A stretch of DNA of 64,000 bases from Candidatus Formimonas warabiya (GCF_002777255.1 NZ_CP017634.1:2306903-2370902), one strand, 5' to 3'. Positions 51,602 through 60,374 are shown, numbered from the stretch's first letter. Numbers and translations: made by a program. The notes: generated by a model not told the origin, from the sequence alone.

Positions 51602-53259
51602 ATCATCAAGTTATGGTATCTATTTTTAATATGGTCCATCCGTTTTAAAATAGAGGTGCTGTCCCCTTTATTTTTTGACAGCAGCATTTCCATTGTTTTC
51701 AATTCCCCGTTGATATAGGTCAATGCTTGCAACATTAAATGATCGATCTCCTGATTGATTTTTTCGTTCATATCTGAAGTGAGGCGGTGCAGATTCTTTT
51801 CAATTTCATACGGGATCCGGCTTAAGAAAAAACGCCGGAACACTCTCCGGTATAAGAACATGGGAAAAAAAAACCAAAACAGCTCCAAATGAAAGTCAAA
51901 AGACCTGCTCAGGGAAATGTCCGGTTTCTTTAACTCTCCCACGCTTATTTCCCACGCTTCCGGTTTCATTTGCACACCTAAAGCCCGGTCCAGGTTCTCG
52001 CTTAATCTTTCTCTAAATGATTTCAGGTAATAGGACAAGTGCTTTTTGACAGCATGGAGCAACTCAAAGGATTTTTCTTCTTCCAGCAAAAGTCCTTTGA
52101 ATTCAGTGTCCAGGGACTGGTTCAACCATTTCTCAAACTGTCTGGTTACCCTGTCAAGATTGCCCTTCCAGCCGGGAAAAGCAGTCTCATATTCTTTCGT
52201 AATTCTCTTTTCAATATCCTTACGAAAGGAATCCAGATAAATTTTTACACTCTCCCGTGTCTTTTCCTTATAGCTTCCCATAATCGCTAGAAGCTCTTGC
52301 CGGATGAAGTGAGCGTTCAAGTGCTCATCAAAAATTATCTCCTTCAGTTTGTTTTTTTCGGCTTCTTTTTTTAAAGAAGCCTGATAGGATATATTTAAAT
52401 AAGAAAGGCAGCTATGAACCACTGTCTCTATTTTATGATGCAGTATTTTCAGATAAGTTTCCCTCCGGTTCCGGGCTAGGGGCAGGAAAATATCCTTTTC
52501 CACCTGTTTATTATACGCACTGGTATTGATATAAGCCGAATACCTTAGAATTGTCACATCGCGAGCAAAAACCTCTTTGAGCGCTTTTCTGGTAAAGGAT
52601 GCAATTTCCTCTACTTGTTCTTCCTGGAACAGATCGGTTTTCGTAATCACAAGGGCTATTTCCGGCGAATATAAAGAAATTTCTTTAAAAAGGTTCAATT
52701 CATGCTCCGATATCGGCTTTTCGGCACTCAGAACAAACAGGACCGCTCCTGTTTCCGGGAACCAGTTCGACGTCGTTTCTGTATTATGCTTCCATACGCT
52801 GCCGATACCCGGGGTATCCACCAGCCTAATTTCCTTCATCTTATTTAAAGAAGGCACTTCAATATCTACCCGCATCACATTTTCCTTGTTTTCCGGGTTT
52901 TTGGATTCGGAAACATATTTCTCAATTTCATCGGTTGGGATGATCTTGCTTGTGCCATCCCGAAAAGTTACGGTTGCTTTTTCCCGCGGGCCAAATCCGA
53001 TTCTGGTGATGACGGAAGTTACAGGAATACTGCCTACCGGCAGTAAAGCTTGCTGCAGATAACCGTTTAAAAATGAGCTTTTCCCCGCCTTAAATTGTCC
53101 TAACACCGCGATATCCAGATATTGACGCTGATCGGTGAAATTATGGACACTCTGTACAACCTTTTTTAGAGAATCCAAGCGAAAATCTTCACACACTGCG
53201 TGAATTTCCTTCAGGATTTCTTTTGCCTGAAAAAGGGTTTGTTCATTCATCTCTCTCAC
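51598..53259 (-). CDS. Bacterial dynamin-like GTPase under fluoride riboswitch control
   Basis: A 553-residue dynamin-family GTPase. G1 GQFKAGKSSF is at about residue 55, G2 threonine in PVTSVIT, G3 DTPG near residue 148, G4 TKTD near 205. A long helical stalk follows, and a hydrophobic paddle (FHLELFWFFFPMFLYRRVF) near residue 470 can touch membrane. Bacterial members remodel or protect membranes. It stands alone behind a fluoride riboswitch (53298-53382) nearly identical to that of crcB, which makes it part of the fluoride response. Confidence 0.88.
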   Translation of the reverse strand: MREMNEQTLFQAKEILKEIHAVCEDFRLDSLKKVVQSVHNFTDQRQYLDIAVLGQFKAGKSSFLNGYLQQALLPVGSIPVTSVITRIGFGPREKATVTFRDGTSKIIPTDEIEKYVSESKNPENKENVMRVDIEVPSLNKMKEIRLVDTPGIGSVWKHNTETTSNWFPETGAVLFVLSAEKPISEHELNLFKEISLYSPEIALVITKTDLFQEEQVEEIASFTRKALKEVFARDVTILRYSAYINTSAYNKQVEKDIFLPLARNRRETYLKILHHKIETVVHSCLSYLNISYQASLKKEAEKNKLKEIIFDEHLNAHFIRQELLAIMGSYKEKTRESVKIYLDSFRKDIEKRITKEYETAFPGWKGNLDRVTRQFEKWLNQSLDTEFKGLLLEEEKSFELLHAVKKHLSYYLKSFRERLSENLDRALGVQMKPEAWEISVGELKKPDISLSRSFDFHLELFWFFFPMFLYRRVFRRFFLSRIPYEIEKNLHRLTSDMNEKINQEIDHLMLQALTYINGELKTMEMLLSKNKGDSTSILKRMDHIKNRYHNLMI

Positions 53260-53297
53260 TCCAGATCATCAAAGATTCTCTGAACAGCATGAAGCGA

Positions 53298-53382
53298 AAA
53301 ACAAAAATGACCCCTACCAAGTAGGGGCCATCAGCATGAGCGCATTTCAGTCAAATGACTGGGCGGGCACCATCACCAACCG
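53298..53382 (-). promoter_or_regulatory. Fluoride riboswitch 1 (dynamin-like gene)
   Basis: Minus strand: aptamer loop GGTGATGGTGCCCGCC (53362-53377), extra hairpin CAGTCATTTGACTG, then GCTGATGGCCCCTAC. The loop GGTGCC pairs with GGCCCC as the pseudoknot. GGCCCCTAC also pairs with GTAGGGGTC to form a terminator ending in TTTTTG, giving the usual fluoride-dependent antitermination. It lies just after the DUF190 stop. Confidence 0.93.
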
Positions 53383-53422
53383 GATGTTTTGGTTAAAATG
53401 TACCATATTTTTGTTCCTTCGT

Positions 53423-53797
53423 CTATATTTTGACCTTCAGCGTATTGCCATTGGCATATTTAATAATATTGACATCTTCCATGATCACCAATCCCTCTTT
53501 TACCACTTCATCCAGGAAAGGAAGCAACATTTGAATATATTCTGTACTATCAATGATGTCAATGGAAATAGGTAAATCGGAGGATATGTCCAAAATTCTC
53601 GCACTGTGTATTCTGCTGTGGGCCCCAAACCCTTCAATACCCCGGCATACAGTTGCTCCGGCGAGCCCTAATTCTCTCGCTTTTAATACGATGGCATGAT
53701 ACAAGGGAACTCCTTTATACCTGTCACTTTCCCCAATATAGATTTTAAGACGTACCGCCTGACCGGTAGCTTTTGTCACTCTCTTCACCCCTCTCAC
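53423..53797 (-). CDS. DUF190 protein paired with CrcB
   Basis: A 124-residue protein with a PII-like fold (RLKIYIGESDRYKGVPLYHAIV ... ATVCRGIEGFGAHSRIH). DUF190 genes are regular partners of crcB and may modulate the channel. GTG starts are possible at 53797, 53788 and 53779; the last has GAGGGG at 6 bases. It overlaps crcB at the end, so translation is coupled. Confidence 0.88.
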   Translation of the reverse strand: MRGVKRVTKATGQAVRLKIYIGESDRYKGVPLYHAIVLKARELGLAGATVCRGIEGFGAHSRIHSARILDISSDLPISIDIIDSTEYIQMLLPFLDEVVKEGLVIMEDVNIIKYANGNTLKVKI

Positions 53798-54191
53798 CTA
53801 TTTGGTTAAAAAAATTGGCTGCCCCTATGCCTAACCAGACAGAAAAAAGGCCTAAAATTACACTTGAGCCAACATAGAGGAGGGCCGTTCCCATACTTCC
53901 TTCTTTGATGAGATTAATTGTTTCCAGGCTAAATGTAGAGAATGTGGTATAAGCCCCAATAAATCCTACCGTAATCATCGTTCTAAACTGCGCATTGATC
54001 ACCGACTTTTCCAGGGACAAGGTATAGAATAATCCCAGCAAAAAACATCCTGTCAGATTCACCACAAAGGTACCATACGGGAAAACCTGCTCACTTTTAT
54101 TGTAGATCCAGGTGGAAATCAAGTATCTTGTTACCGCCCCAAAAGCTCCTCCCGCCGCAATGTAAAGATAAATGCTGTTAAAAAAAGACAA
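53745..54191 (-). CDS. crcB: Fluoride channel Fluc/CrcB
   Basis: Exports fluoride as a dual-topology dimer. 148 residues, four helices, with GGAFGAVTRY, the GTFVVNLTGCFLLG helix and the pore GFIGAYTTFSTFS phenylalanine-box region. Controlled by its own fluoride riboswitch 145 bases upstream. It overlaps DUF190 and heads the crcB-DUF190 unit. Confidence 0.95.
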   Translation of the reverse strand: MSFFNSIYLYIAAGGAFGAVTRYLISTWIYNKSEQVFPYGTFVVNLTGCFLLGLFYTLSLEKSVINAQFRTMITVGFIGAYTTFSTFSLETINLIKEGSMGTALLYVGSSVILGLFSVWLGIGAANFFNQIGERGEESDKSYRSGGTS

Positions 54192-54335
54192 CTAGCTCAC
54201 CCTTTCAAAAAAATGCTAAATATAAGCTTGATCAACTGGCATCATGGGCTTTCACAAAAGCAAGACAACTAATTTTTTCTACATAGAGATTCCCCCTGTT
54301 CCCTATTTTTTATGTACCCTGCTTTGATTACAGAT

Positions 54336-54440
54336 ACAAAATGGCCCCTACCAAGTAGGGGCCATCAGCATGATCGCATTTCAGTCAAATGACTGTGGCG
54401 GGCACCATCACCAACCGTGTTATGGTGAAATCATTATAAC
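54336..54440 (-). promoter_or_regulatory. Fluoride riboswitch 2 and promoter (crcB)
   Basis: Minus strand: GGTGATGGTGCCCGCC (54397-54412), hairpin CAGTCATTTGACTG, then GCTGATGGCCCCTAC and a terminator GGCCCCTAC / GTAGGGGCC with TTTTG at 54337-54363. TATAAT on the minus strand at 54433-54438 serves as the -10. The sequence is nearly identical to riboswitch 1 along about 75 bases. Confidence 0.95.
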
Positions 54441-54451
54441 ATACTTCCCCG

Positions 54452-55984
54452 TCATGTTGAATAAATTTCATGATCCGTTTCATTTAAATTATCCCTTCCG
54501 AATACCCTGTGATACAAATCCTCACCATAGCTTGTTTGCAGTGGTTCACCGACGATTAGTTTAAAAGTCCGTCCTCCGTCGGTCTGCCTTTCAGCCCACA
54601 GGAAAATGGCGTTTTCCATTTTTTTCTCATAAAAACCATGGGCCAATTGAGATAAATGGGTCACAAAGAAAACCTTGATGCGTTTTTCCAATAATGCGCC
54701 AACGATCTGTCTTGCAATCTCCGAGCCTTCCCTTTCGTTTGTCGCGGCAAATGACTCATTGAACAGGATGAGAGAATTCGGCGTGATATTATCTACGATC
54801 CCGCTCATTCTGCTCAGTTCTTCATCAAGTTTTCCGCTTTTCATCGTCGCGTCTTCTTCCCTTTTATAGTGCGTGAAAAGACCGGCACAGATGTTGGCAC
54901 AAAAAGATTGGGCAGGTACGAACATGCCGCATTGCATCATTAATTGGGCCAGGCCGATACTGCGCAAAAAAGTCGATTTGCCCCCCTGGTTGGCGCCTGT
55001 GATCATCACTAGATCCTTACTGTGCGCATTCACATCATTCCCCACAACTTTTTCTTTCATGGTTAAGGCCAGACAAACATCATATAAACCTGTAAAAGAA
55101 TGTTTACGTTCATGGGAAGCCACTGGCAGGGGAAAAGATATGGGTTCCCCTATTTGGGCCAGATACTCGGATAAATTTAAACAACCGACGTAAAAGGCCA
55201 ATTCGGTGCGCAACGCATCAAAAAAACTGCGCATATGATCGGCGGACTGGGCAAGAGCATTGGCCACAAGGTTGATCCCCCTGTTTTTTAATTCCGTCAG
55301 GGCTCTGGCGCCGCTTTCATCCCGGTCACTGATAGAAAAGGCATAAACAGGCGGTTTTTTGGCAAAAATCCGCTCTAGCCAGCTCTGTTTTTTGTCATGC
55401 GGTTTACGCAGGATGTAATGGGTACCTTCATTGCCTTTGCCCAATTCCGCGCTGATCAAAAGTCCGTCCCGGAATTTCAGTTCCCGGAGATGATTTTGGA
55501 TGCGGGCGAAATATTCCGCATCCAGTTCTTTCTCTACCATGGCAAAAAACCTGGTGAAACCTTCAGACTCAAATTTACCGGCATGTTCATCAGCGATATT
55601 TTTTATTCTTTTCAGCATGCCCGCTAATATCTGCATTATTTCTACCGCGTTATACAGGATCGAACTGGGATAGTAGCTGAAAAAGCCATAATAATGCTTT
55701 TTCTGTTCTTCCATTGCTTCAACCGCGATATTGTAAATGTCCCTGGTAAGGGAAGGGTTTTTCAGGCAATCCTGAAGAATTTTTTGGCGGTATAAGATGG
55801 CGTCCGGATCATTTAACCCGGACAAAAGGGCTTTCTTTGCCACTTCAAATAAAAATTCGTTACCCCGGGCCATGGCGTTGAAAAGCGTATTTAATTCCAG
55901 GTCCTGGGTCAGTGCCTTTTCATGTGACGGTAATTGCTGCTGGAGGTCAAAATCACAATCTTGGTACATGAGAAAAACCTTCAT
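54452..55984 (-). CDS. MutS-ATPase-domain protein, copy B
   Basis: 510 residues. A helical lever/clamp-like region (residues 1-340) is followed by a MutS domain V ATPase: Walker A GANQGGKSTFLRSIG, Walker B LILFNESFAATNEREG, and the H-loop FFVTHLSQL. It has no mismatch-recognition N-terminal domain. It starts at an ATGA overlap with copy A and has an AAAGGAG ribosome site, so the two are coupled and probably form a heterodimer. Lies in the fluoride riboswitch unit. Confidence 0.85.
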   Translation of the reverse strand: MKVFLMYQDCDFDLQQQLPSHEKALTQDLELNTLFNAMARGNEFLFEVAKKALLSGLNDPDAILYRQKILQDCLKNPSLTRDIYNIAVEAMEEQKKHYYGFFSYYPSSILYNAVEIMQILAGMLKRIKNIADEHAGKFESEGFTRFFAMVEKELDAEYFARIQNHLRELKFRDGLLISAELGKGNEGTHYILRKPHDKKQSWLERIFAKKPPVYAFSISDRDESGARALTELKNRGINLVANALAQSADHMRSFFDALRTELAFYVGCLNLSEYLAQIGEPISFPLPVASHERKHSFTGLYDVCLALTMKEKVVGNDVNAHSKDLVMITGANQGGKSTFLRSIGLAQLMMQCGMFVPAQSFCANICAGLFTHYKREEDATMKSGKLDEELSRMSGIVDNITPNSLILFNESFAATNEREGSEIARQIVGALLEKRIKVFFVTHLSQLAHGFYEKKMENAIFLWAERQTDGGRTFKLIVGEPLQTSYGEDLYHRVFGRDNLNETDHEIYST

Positions 55985-57516
55985 AATGTGATGCGCTCCT
56001 TTAAACACTCATAAGTAAGGCGGTACTTTTCCGCAATTGATATCGCGTAGGAAAGTCCGTCCGCAGGCCTTCTGACAATTTTATATGCTCTGAGGGCCGG
56101 ATTCTCGGGAACGATCGTGCTGACCATGCTTACGGTTTTCTCGCTCAAAGAAGCCAATTCATCCAGGAACGTAACGCAAACGCAGAGCAAATCCAATTGG
56201 CTTATTTTGTTCATGATCCTTTTACCTAAAAGAATAGCGTCTTTTAAGGTGGTAGAAGTAAAAATTTCATTCATGATGATGATGCTGTTTGATGTCGCCT
56301 GGCTTAGAATATCATAAACCCTGATCAGGTCATCCTGCAGTTTGCCGCTGAGATTTTTGATATCTTCTTCTTTTTCAAAATGGGTAAAGAGCCTGTCGCA
56401 AAGAAAAAGCTGCGCTTCCCTGCCCGGAACGGGACAGCCGATACCGGCCAGGTAATGCAATTGGCCGAAGGTGCGGGCAAAGGTTGTTTTCCCGCCCTGG
56501 TTGGGCCCGGATACTACCAATATACGCTCCTTGTCTTTCAGGTAAAAATCATTGCAGACAACAGGCAAATTTTGGCTCATGAGCTTATGGGCCAAGGCTA
56601 AATCAAATCCTTCAATATTATAGACTTCCTTGCTGGCATGGGACATGTGGGGATAACAAAATTCTAATCCCGTCCGTTTGAATTTGGCTAAATAGTCCAG
56701 ATAAGCGATATAGAATTGTACTTCCCGGTCAAAAATGTCTATCGTTTCATCCAGATAAGGGCCGTTTTTCAAGTAATAATGATTGAGATTAAAAAATATG
56801 TCGGGATACAGTTGGGCTACTAACTCCAGCACGCCCGCTTCCACATGGTTCATGCCCAACCCGGTGGGAAGCTTCGCCCTGTAATCTTTCACCGCGCCCT
56901 GCTTGAATTTCTCGAATGTTTCCTCCACATCTGCGCTGTAATCAATTTCTGATTCATATTTGCGCACTTTGATGCAGTTGCCCTTGATGAGCAGGCAATA
57001 TTGCACAGTAGACAAATCCGCTTTCAGCTTTTTCGTTTCCGCCATCAGTGCGGTAAAACCGGCAGATGCGGTATAGTCCATGATATATGCGCGGAAGGCG
57101 ATCAAGCCGGGGGATTTTAAATCAACAAGGGATAAATCATGGGCCAAACAAAGAAGGGCCTCGCCATAAAGGTCTACCGCCTCCAAAAACCATCCTTCTT
57201 TGTGATATTTGTAGTAAAGCCGGTCTACTAAGCTAAGATATCTGTGCATGGCGCGCATTTTTTGGGCAAATGATTTTATCTGCTCAAACAGGGTTTGATT
57301 TTCCAGATCCTGCATGATTTCCTGGCGGTACTTGATTGTTTCGATATCAGGCAAAGAAGTGTAGAAAAAGGGTTTTAAATCATATTCCTGTTTACCGGCC
57401 GTAATGGCGTCTATAATCTGATCAAGATTCAGATCAGCAAAGAAGGCGGGCGGTTCAAGCGTTTCTTTTTTGATGTCGTCTCCAGCTCTTTCAAATAGTA
57501 TGCTCTGGAAAGTCAC
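55981..57516 (-). CDS. MutS-ATPase-domain protein, copy A
   Basis: 511 residues, same layout as copy B: helical N-terminal region, then Walker A GPNQGGKTTFARTFG, Walker B SIIIMNEIFTSTTLKD, VTFLDELASL. The two share only partial identity, so the duplication is old. GTG start with AGGAGGAATA upstream. Preceded by fluoride riboswitch 3. MutS-like genes are among those reported with crcB-motif RNAs, yet why fluoride should induce them is unknown. Confidence 0.85.
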   Translation of the reverse strand: MTFQSILFERAGDDIKKETLEPPAFFADLNLDQIIDAITAGKQEYDLKPFFYTSLPDIETIKYRQEIMQDLENQTLFEQIKSFAQKMRAMHRYLSLVDRLYYKYHKEGWFLEAVDLYGEALLCLAHDLSLVDLKSPGLIAFRAYIMDYTASAGFTALMAETKKLKADLSTVQYCLLIKGNCIKVRKYESEIDYSADVEETFEKFKQGAVKDYRAKLPTGLGMNHVEAGVLELVAQLYPDIFFNLNHYYLKNGPYLDETIDIFDREVQFYIAYLDYLAKFKRTGLEFCYPHMSHASKEVYNIEGFDLALAHKLMSQNLPVVCNDFYLKDKERILVVSGPNQGGKTTFARTFGQLHYLAGIGCPVPGREAQLFLCDRLFTHFEKEEDIKNLSGKLQDDLIRVYDILSQATSNSIIIMNEIFTSTTLKDAILLGKRIMNKISQLDLLCVCVTFLDELASLSEKTVSMVSTIVPENPALRAYKIVRRPADGLSYAISIAEKYRLTYECLKERITL

Positions 57517-57635
57517 GGATCGTATTCCTCCTTTCTATTAGAAAACTTGGCTTGCGCCAAGCCTCTGGCGACGGCGGAAGCCCTAGTTGCACTTATACTT
57601 TCAACCTTTTGAAGCTAATAAATTCTGAAAGTAAA

Positions 57636-57712
57636 AAATAACTCCTACTCAAAGAACTGAGTAGGAGCTATTAGCTTGCGCATTTAAGGCGGGCTCCATC
57701 GCCATGATTATA
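57636..57712 (-). promoter_or_regulatory. Fluoride riboswitch 3 and -10 (MutS-like pair)
   Basis: Minus strand: TATAAT at 57707-57712, aptamer GGCGATGGAGCCCGCC (57688-57703), then AGCTAATAGCTCCTAC. Pseudoknot GGAGCC with AGCTCC. Terminator AGCTCCTACTC / GAGTAGGAGTT follows. TAATAG replaces the more common TGATGG, a mild deviation. Confidence 0.9.
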
Positions 57713-57748
57713 AGAGCTTACGGCGAAATCCAGCGTCTCCCCTTTCGC

Positions 57749-58171
57749 TTATTTAATCACCATCACCGGGACTTTGGAATAACTGACTACTTTTTGGGCA
57801 ATACTCCCCAGGATCATGCTTTTAAACCCGCCCACACCTCTGGTGCCCATAATAATGAGATCGGCTTTTTTATCAAAGGCATATTTCACGATGCTCCCTG
57901 CCGGATGGCCCCGTAATACAACGGAATTAATTTCTATTTTATTTTGCTCGCCAAATCCCTTGATTTCATCAAGCAGCGGTTTAATCATTTTTTCCGCATC
58001 CTTATATCCTTCATCGATCTCATCCAGAGAAGGGCTAAATTCCGGAGCCTGAATCACAGTGAGTGTAGTAACGGATGCTTCTAGTGCTTTTGCCAGGTAT
58101 ATAGCTGCTTCCAAGGCTCTTTTACTATAACCGGACCCGTCATAACCGACCACAATTTTACGGATTAACAT
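57749..58171 (-). CDS. Universal stress protein, UspA family
   Basis: A 140-residue nucleotide-binding stress protein: KIVVGYDGSGYSKRALEAA at the start, and the ATP-binding GTRGVGGFKSMILGSIAQKVV tail (G-2x-G-9x-G-S). It overlaps the antiporter gene by 14 bases and may regulate it, as Usp domains often do for transporters. Third kind of gene in the fluoride island. Confidence 0.93.
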   Translation of the reverse strand: MLIRKIVVGYDGSGYSKRALEAAIYLAKALEASVTTLTVIQAPEFSPSLDEIDEGYKDAEKMIKPLLDEIKGFGEQNKIEINSVVLRGHPAGSIVKYAFDKKADLIIMGTRGVGGFKSMILGSIAQKVVSYSKVPVMVIK

Positions 58172-59339
58172 GCTCCACGACCTCCTTAAATTCTCCTATG
58201 GGGGAAATAATATCGATCTCCTCATCCGGCACCGGATAAAAGAATTTCTGCGCGATAAGAGTGGGGACAATCGCGCTTAATATGACTGTTGCGACTAGGA
58301 CGCTGTATTGAGCCGTCGAAATATAATGATGGGTTAATCCATACAAAGAAGATATCGTGCCAAAGGTTAATCCTGTACTCATCAGCAGCGTGGTATAAAT
58401 ACCGTTTCGTTTCCCATAGCGAAAAAATTTTGTAGCGGGTAATACCCCTAAAAATTTTGCCAACGTTTTAAACAACAAGTAAATCAAGATGGCTCCAAGC
58501 ATTGTCACCAAGGCATGAAACGAAACAAGGACACCCGCTTTGATAAAGTAGAATGGCGTAAACGCTGTAAAAATAATCGCCCTGATCTTATACAGGGTCT
58601 CCTTATATTGGGTAAAAAAACCGGCCATCGCCATACCGATGATATAAGCGGGAAGCACTGCTTCACTGCCCCCGTATTGAGCTACAAAAGCCAGGAAAGC
58701 CAACATCAAAAAGACAAGTTTTATTTCCGGTTCACTGACCTTGCCGCTGTATTTTTGAAAGATCCTGGAGGCCAGAGGAGTACTGATGAACACGACCACG
58801 ATCAATATAGCCGCAAATATCCCCAGCTTCACCGTAAACCCCGTAAACAGCAATCCCAATGCCAACACGGTGCCCAGGTCATTCACAAAACAGGCGGCTA
58901 GAATCGCCTGACCTAATGAAGTAGAAGACAGTCCGCTTTCAATCATCACCGCATAAACTACTGCTACTGAAGTAGTTGACAATGCAATACCAGCAATCTT
59001 TGAGGCATTGAGATCCCAGTGAAATACATAATATGCTCCTGCCATACAGACTAAAAAAGGAAGTAAAAAAGCCAGTATGCCAATAACCATGCTCTCCCAG
59101 AAGTGTTCTTTAATCGTCCTCGGCTCAATTTCCGCCCCCGCCATAAATGTCAGAATAACGGCTCCAAATCCCGCCAGAAAATTGACCCAATCGGTAATTT
59201 CCAGGTGTATGATGTTCCCTGCTACTATTCCCACCATAATCTCGATCAAAGCTACAGAAATACCTACCCGAATAGAAATAAGGCTCGCAGTCAAAGCGCA
59301 AAACAGCCAGAGTGCGGCTACTAAATAACTATGCTCCAT
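58158..59339 (-). CDS. Cation:proton antiporter (Kef/CPA2 type)
   Basis: A 393-residue antiporter with about twelve helices (VEIMVGIVAGNI, FLAGFGAVILTFMAGAEIE, LAACFVNDLGTVLALGLLF, the last carrying the ND pair of the ion site). No C-terminal TrkA-N domain. Behind fluoride riboswitch 4. Na+/H+ antiporters are known members of fluoride regulons, where they help handle the acid load of HF entry. Confidence 0.9.
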   Translation of the reverse strand: MEHSYLVAALWLFCALTASLISIRVGISVALIEIMVGIVAGNIIHLEITDWVNFLAGFGAVILTFMAGAEIEPRTIKEHFWESMVIGILAFLLPFLVCMAGAYYVFHWDLNASKIAGIALSTTSVAVVYAVMIESGLSSTSLGQAILAACFVNDLGTVLALGLLFTGFTVKLGIFAAILIVVVFISTPLASRIFQKYSGKVSEPEIKLVFLMLAFLAFVAQYGGSEAVLPAYIIGMAMAGFFTQYKETLYKIRAIIFTAFTPFYFIKAGVLVSFHALVTMLGAILIYLLFKTLAKFLGVLPATKFFRYGKRNGIYTTLLMSTGLTFGTISSLYGLTHHYISTAQYSVLVATVILSAIVPTLIAQKFFYPVPDEEIDIISPIGEFKEVVEHVNP

Positions 59340-59399
59340 TTCTTATCCCTCCATTTTGATGATGATCACACAGTCTTGTAAAACCCCTTCTTTCTCCTT

Positions 59400-59462
59400 T
59401 CTTCATGAATTAGGAGTTATCAACTGCGAGCGCAGTGTTTCCAGGTGAACCCCATCGCCTTG
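59400..59462 (-). promoter_or_regulatory. Fluoride riboswitch 4 (antiporter-UspA)
   Basis: Minus strand: GGCGATGGGGTTCACC (59444-59459), P3 region ACTGCGCTCGCAGT, then TTGATAACTCCTAATT. Pseudoknot GGGGTT with AACTCC. Unlike the others, no strong terminator with T-run follows; a CTCC / GGAG hairpin is the only visible partner. The mechanism may be different. Confidence 0.85.
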
Positions 59463-59559
59463 GTCAATATTTCATGTTATCTAATTCCTGGTGCCGATGA
59501 GAAAAATACAGCATTCTATGACATTTACATAGTGATCCCCCCTTCTGACCTAATATCGT

Positions 59560-60237
59560 TTAAAAGCTATACGGTCTACCGTTAAGGAGTTCCATAGCGC
59601 GCACCCAAGCGGTTTGCTCTTTTCCTTTGGGCTCATGGTCGAACCTGTAATCCTGCTTGCGAAAGAATTCTCTAAATTCGCGATTCAAATCCTCCAGTCT
59701 TTGCAAGTGGTCTTCCAAGAGAAAAAGTCCAATTTCCGGCGGTGCAATTAAGAGCGTATTCGCACAGTGTTCCCAGCATAAGCCCGCGCTTTCACGGTAA
59801 AGTTCACGGTTTATAGGATCTTCAAATTTTCTGGCTATCATAGCGCTTCCATAAGTACCGGTCTTTTGAATCAAATCACAGACAGGACATGGCTCACTGG
59901 AGATAATTCTGTTGAGTTCTCTATGGGGGTCGTTCTTCTCTCTATAAGGAAAGATCTTTTTCTGTATTAAAGCGGTCTCCTGGAGAAACTGCTTTATTTC
60001 TTTCTGCCTGGTCCTGATAATAAATGCATACGTGTAATTCAAATCGGATTTAACAGATGCAGCAACCTGCTGGGCATGGTCACGGCAGAACCCTCCGCGA
60101 GACAGAGAAATCAGCAGCTCCAAAAGGTGATCGCTTTCATTTTCAAACCATCTGAAATAGCTGTCCATGCTCTTTTTTATCATGGTGCAAATGGGGCAGC
60201 CGGGCTGTTTAAATGCAGACTCTAAATCATATTCCAT
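59560..60237 (-). CDS. DUF6062 family protein
   Basis: 225 residues. Two matching halves with metal-type clusters: GCPICTMI and GGFCRDH in the first, PCPVCDLI and GLCWEHC in the second, so each half has a CxxC plus C-x-x-H set. This fits two zinc sites. The rest is helical. Start at ATG 60237, after GGGGAG. Behind the divergent riboswitch 5. Function unknown. Confidence 0.78.
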   Translation of the reverse strand: MEYDLESAFKQPGCPICTMIKKSMDSYFRWFENESDHLLELLISLSRGGFCRDHAQQVAASVKSDLNYTYAFIIRTRQKEIKQFLQETALIQKKIFPYREKNDPHRELNRIISSEPCPVCDLIQKTGTYGSAMIARKFEDPINRELYRESAGLCWEHCANTLLIAPPEIGLFLLEDHLQRLEDLNREFREFFRKQDYRFDHEPKGKEQTAWVRAMELLNGRPYSF

Positions 60238-60281
60238 CAAGATTTACTCCCCTTGTCCTTAAGAAATAAATGTCAAATTAA

Positions 60282-60374
60282 AAAAAGAAAAACTCCTGCC
60301 TGTATGTTACAGACAGGAGTCATCAGCGCCATTGCTACGCAATTTTGATTGTTCAAGGTCGACTCCTTGACCTA
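60282..60374 (-). promoter_or_regulatory. Fluoride riboswitch 5, divergent aptamer (DUF6062 gene)
   Basis: Minus strand: GGTCAAGGAGTCGACC (60357-60372), later GCGCTGATGACTCCTG. GGAGTC pairs perfectly with GACTCC, so the pseudoknot is kept. The terminator ACTCCTGTCTGT / ACAGGCAGGAGT with TTTTTC is present. But GATGG, invariant in the other six, is replaced by CAAGG. That touches a residue of the fluoride site. Confidence 0.72.
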
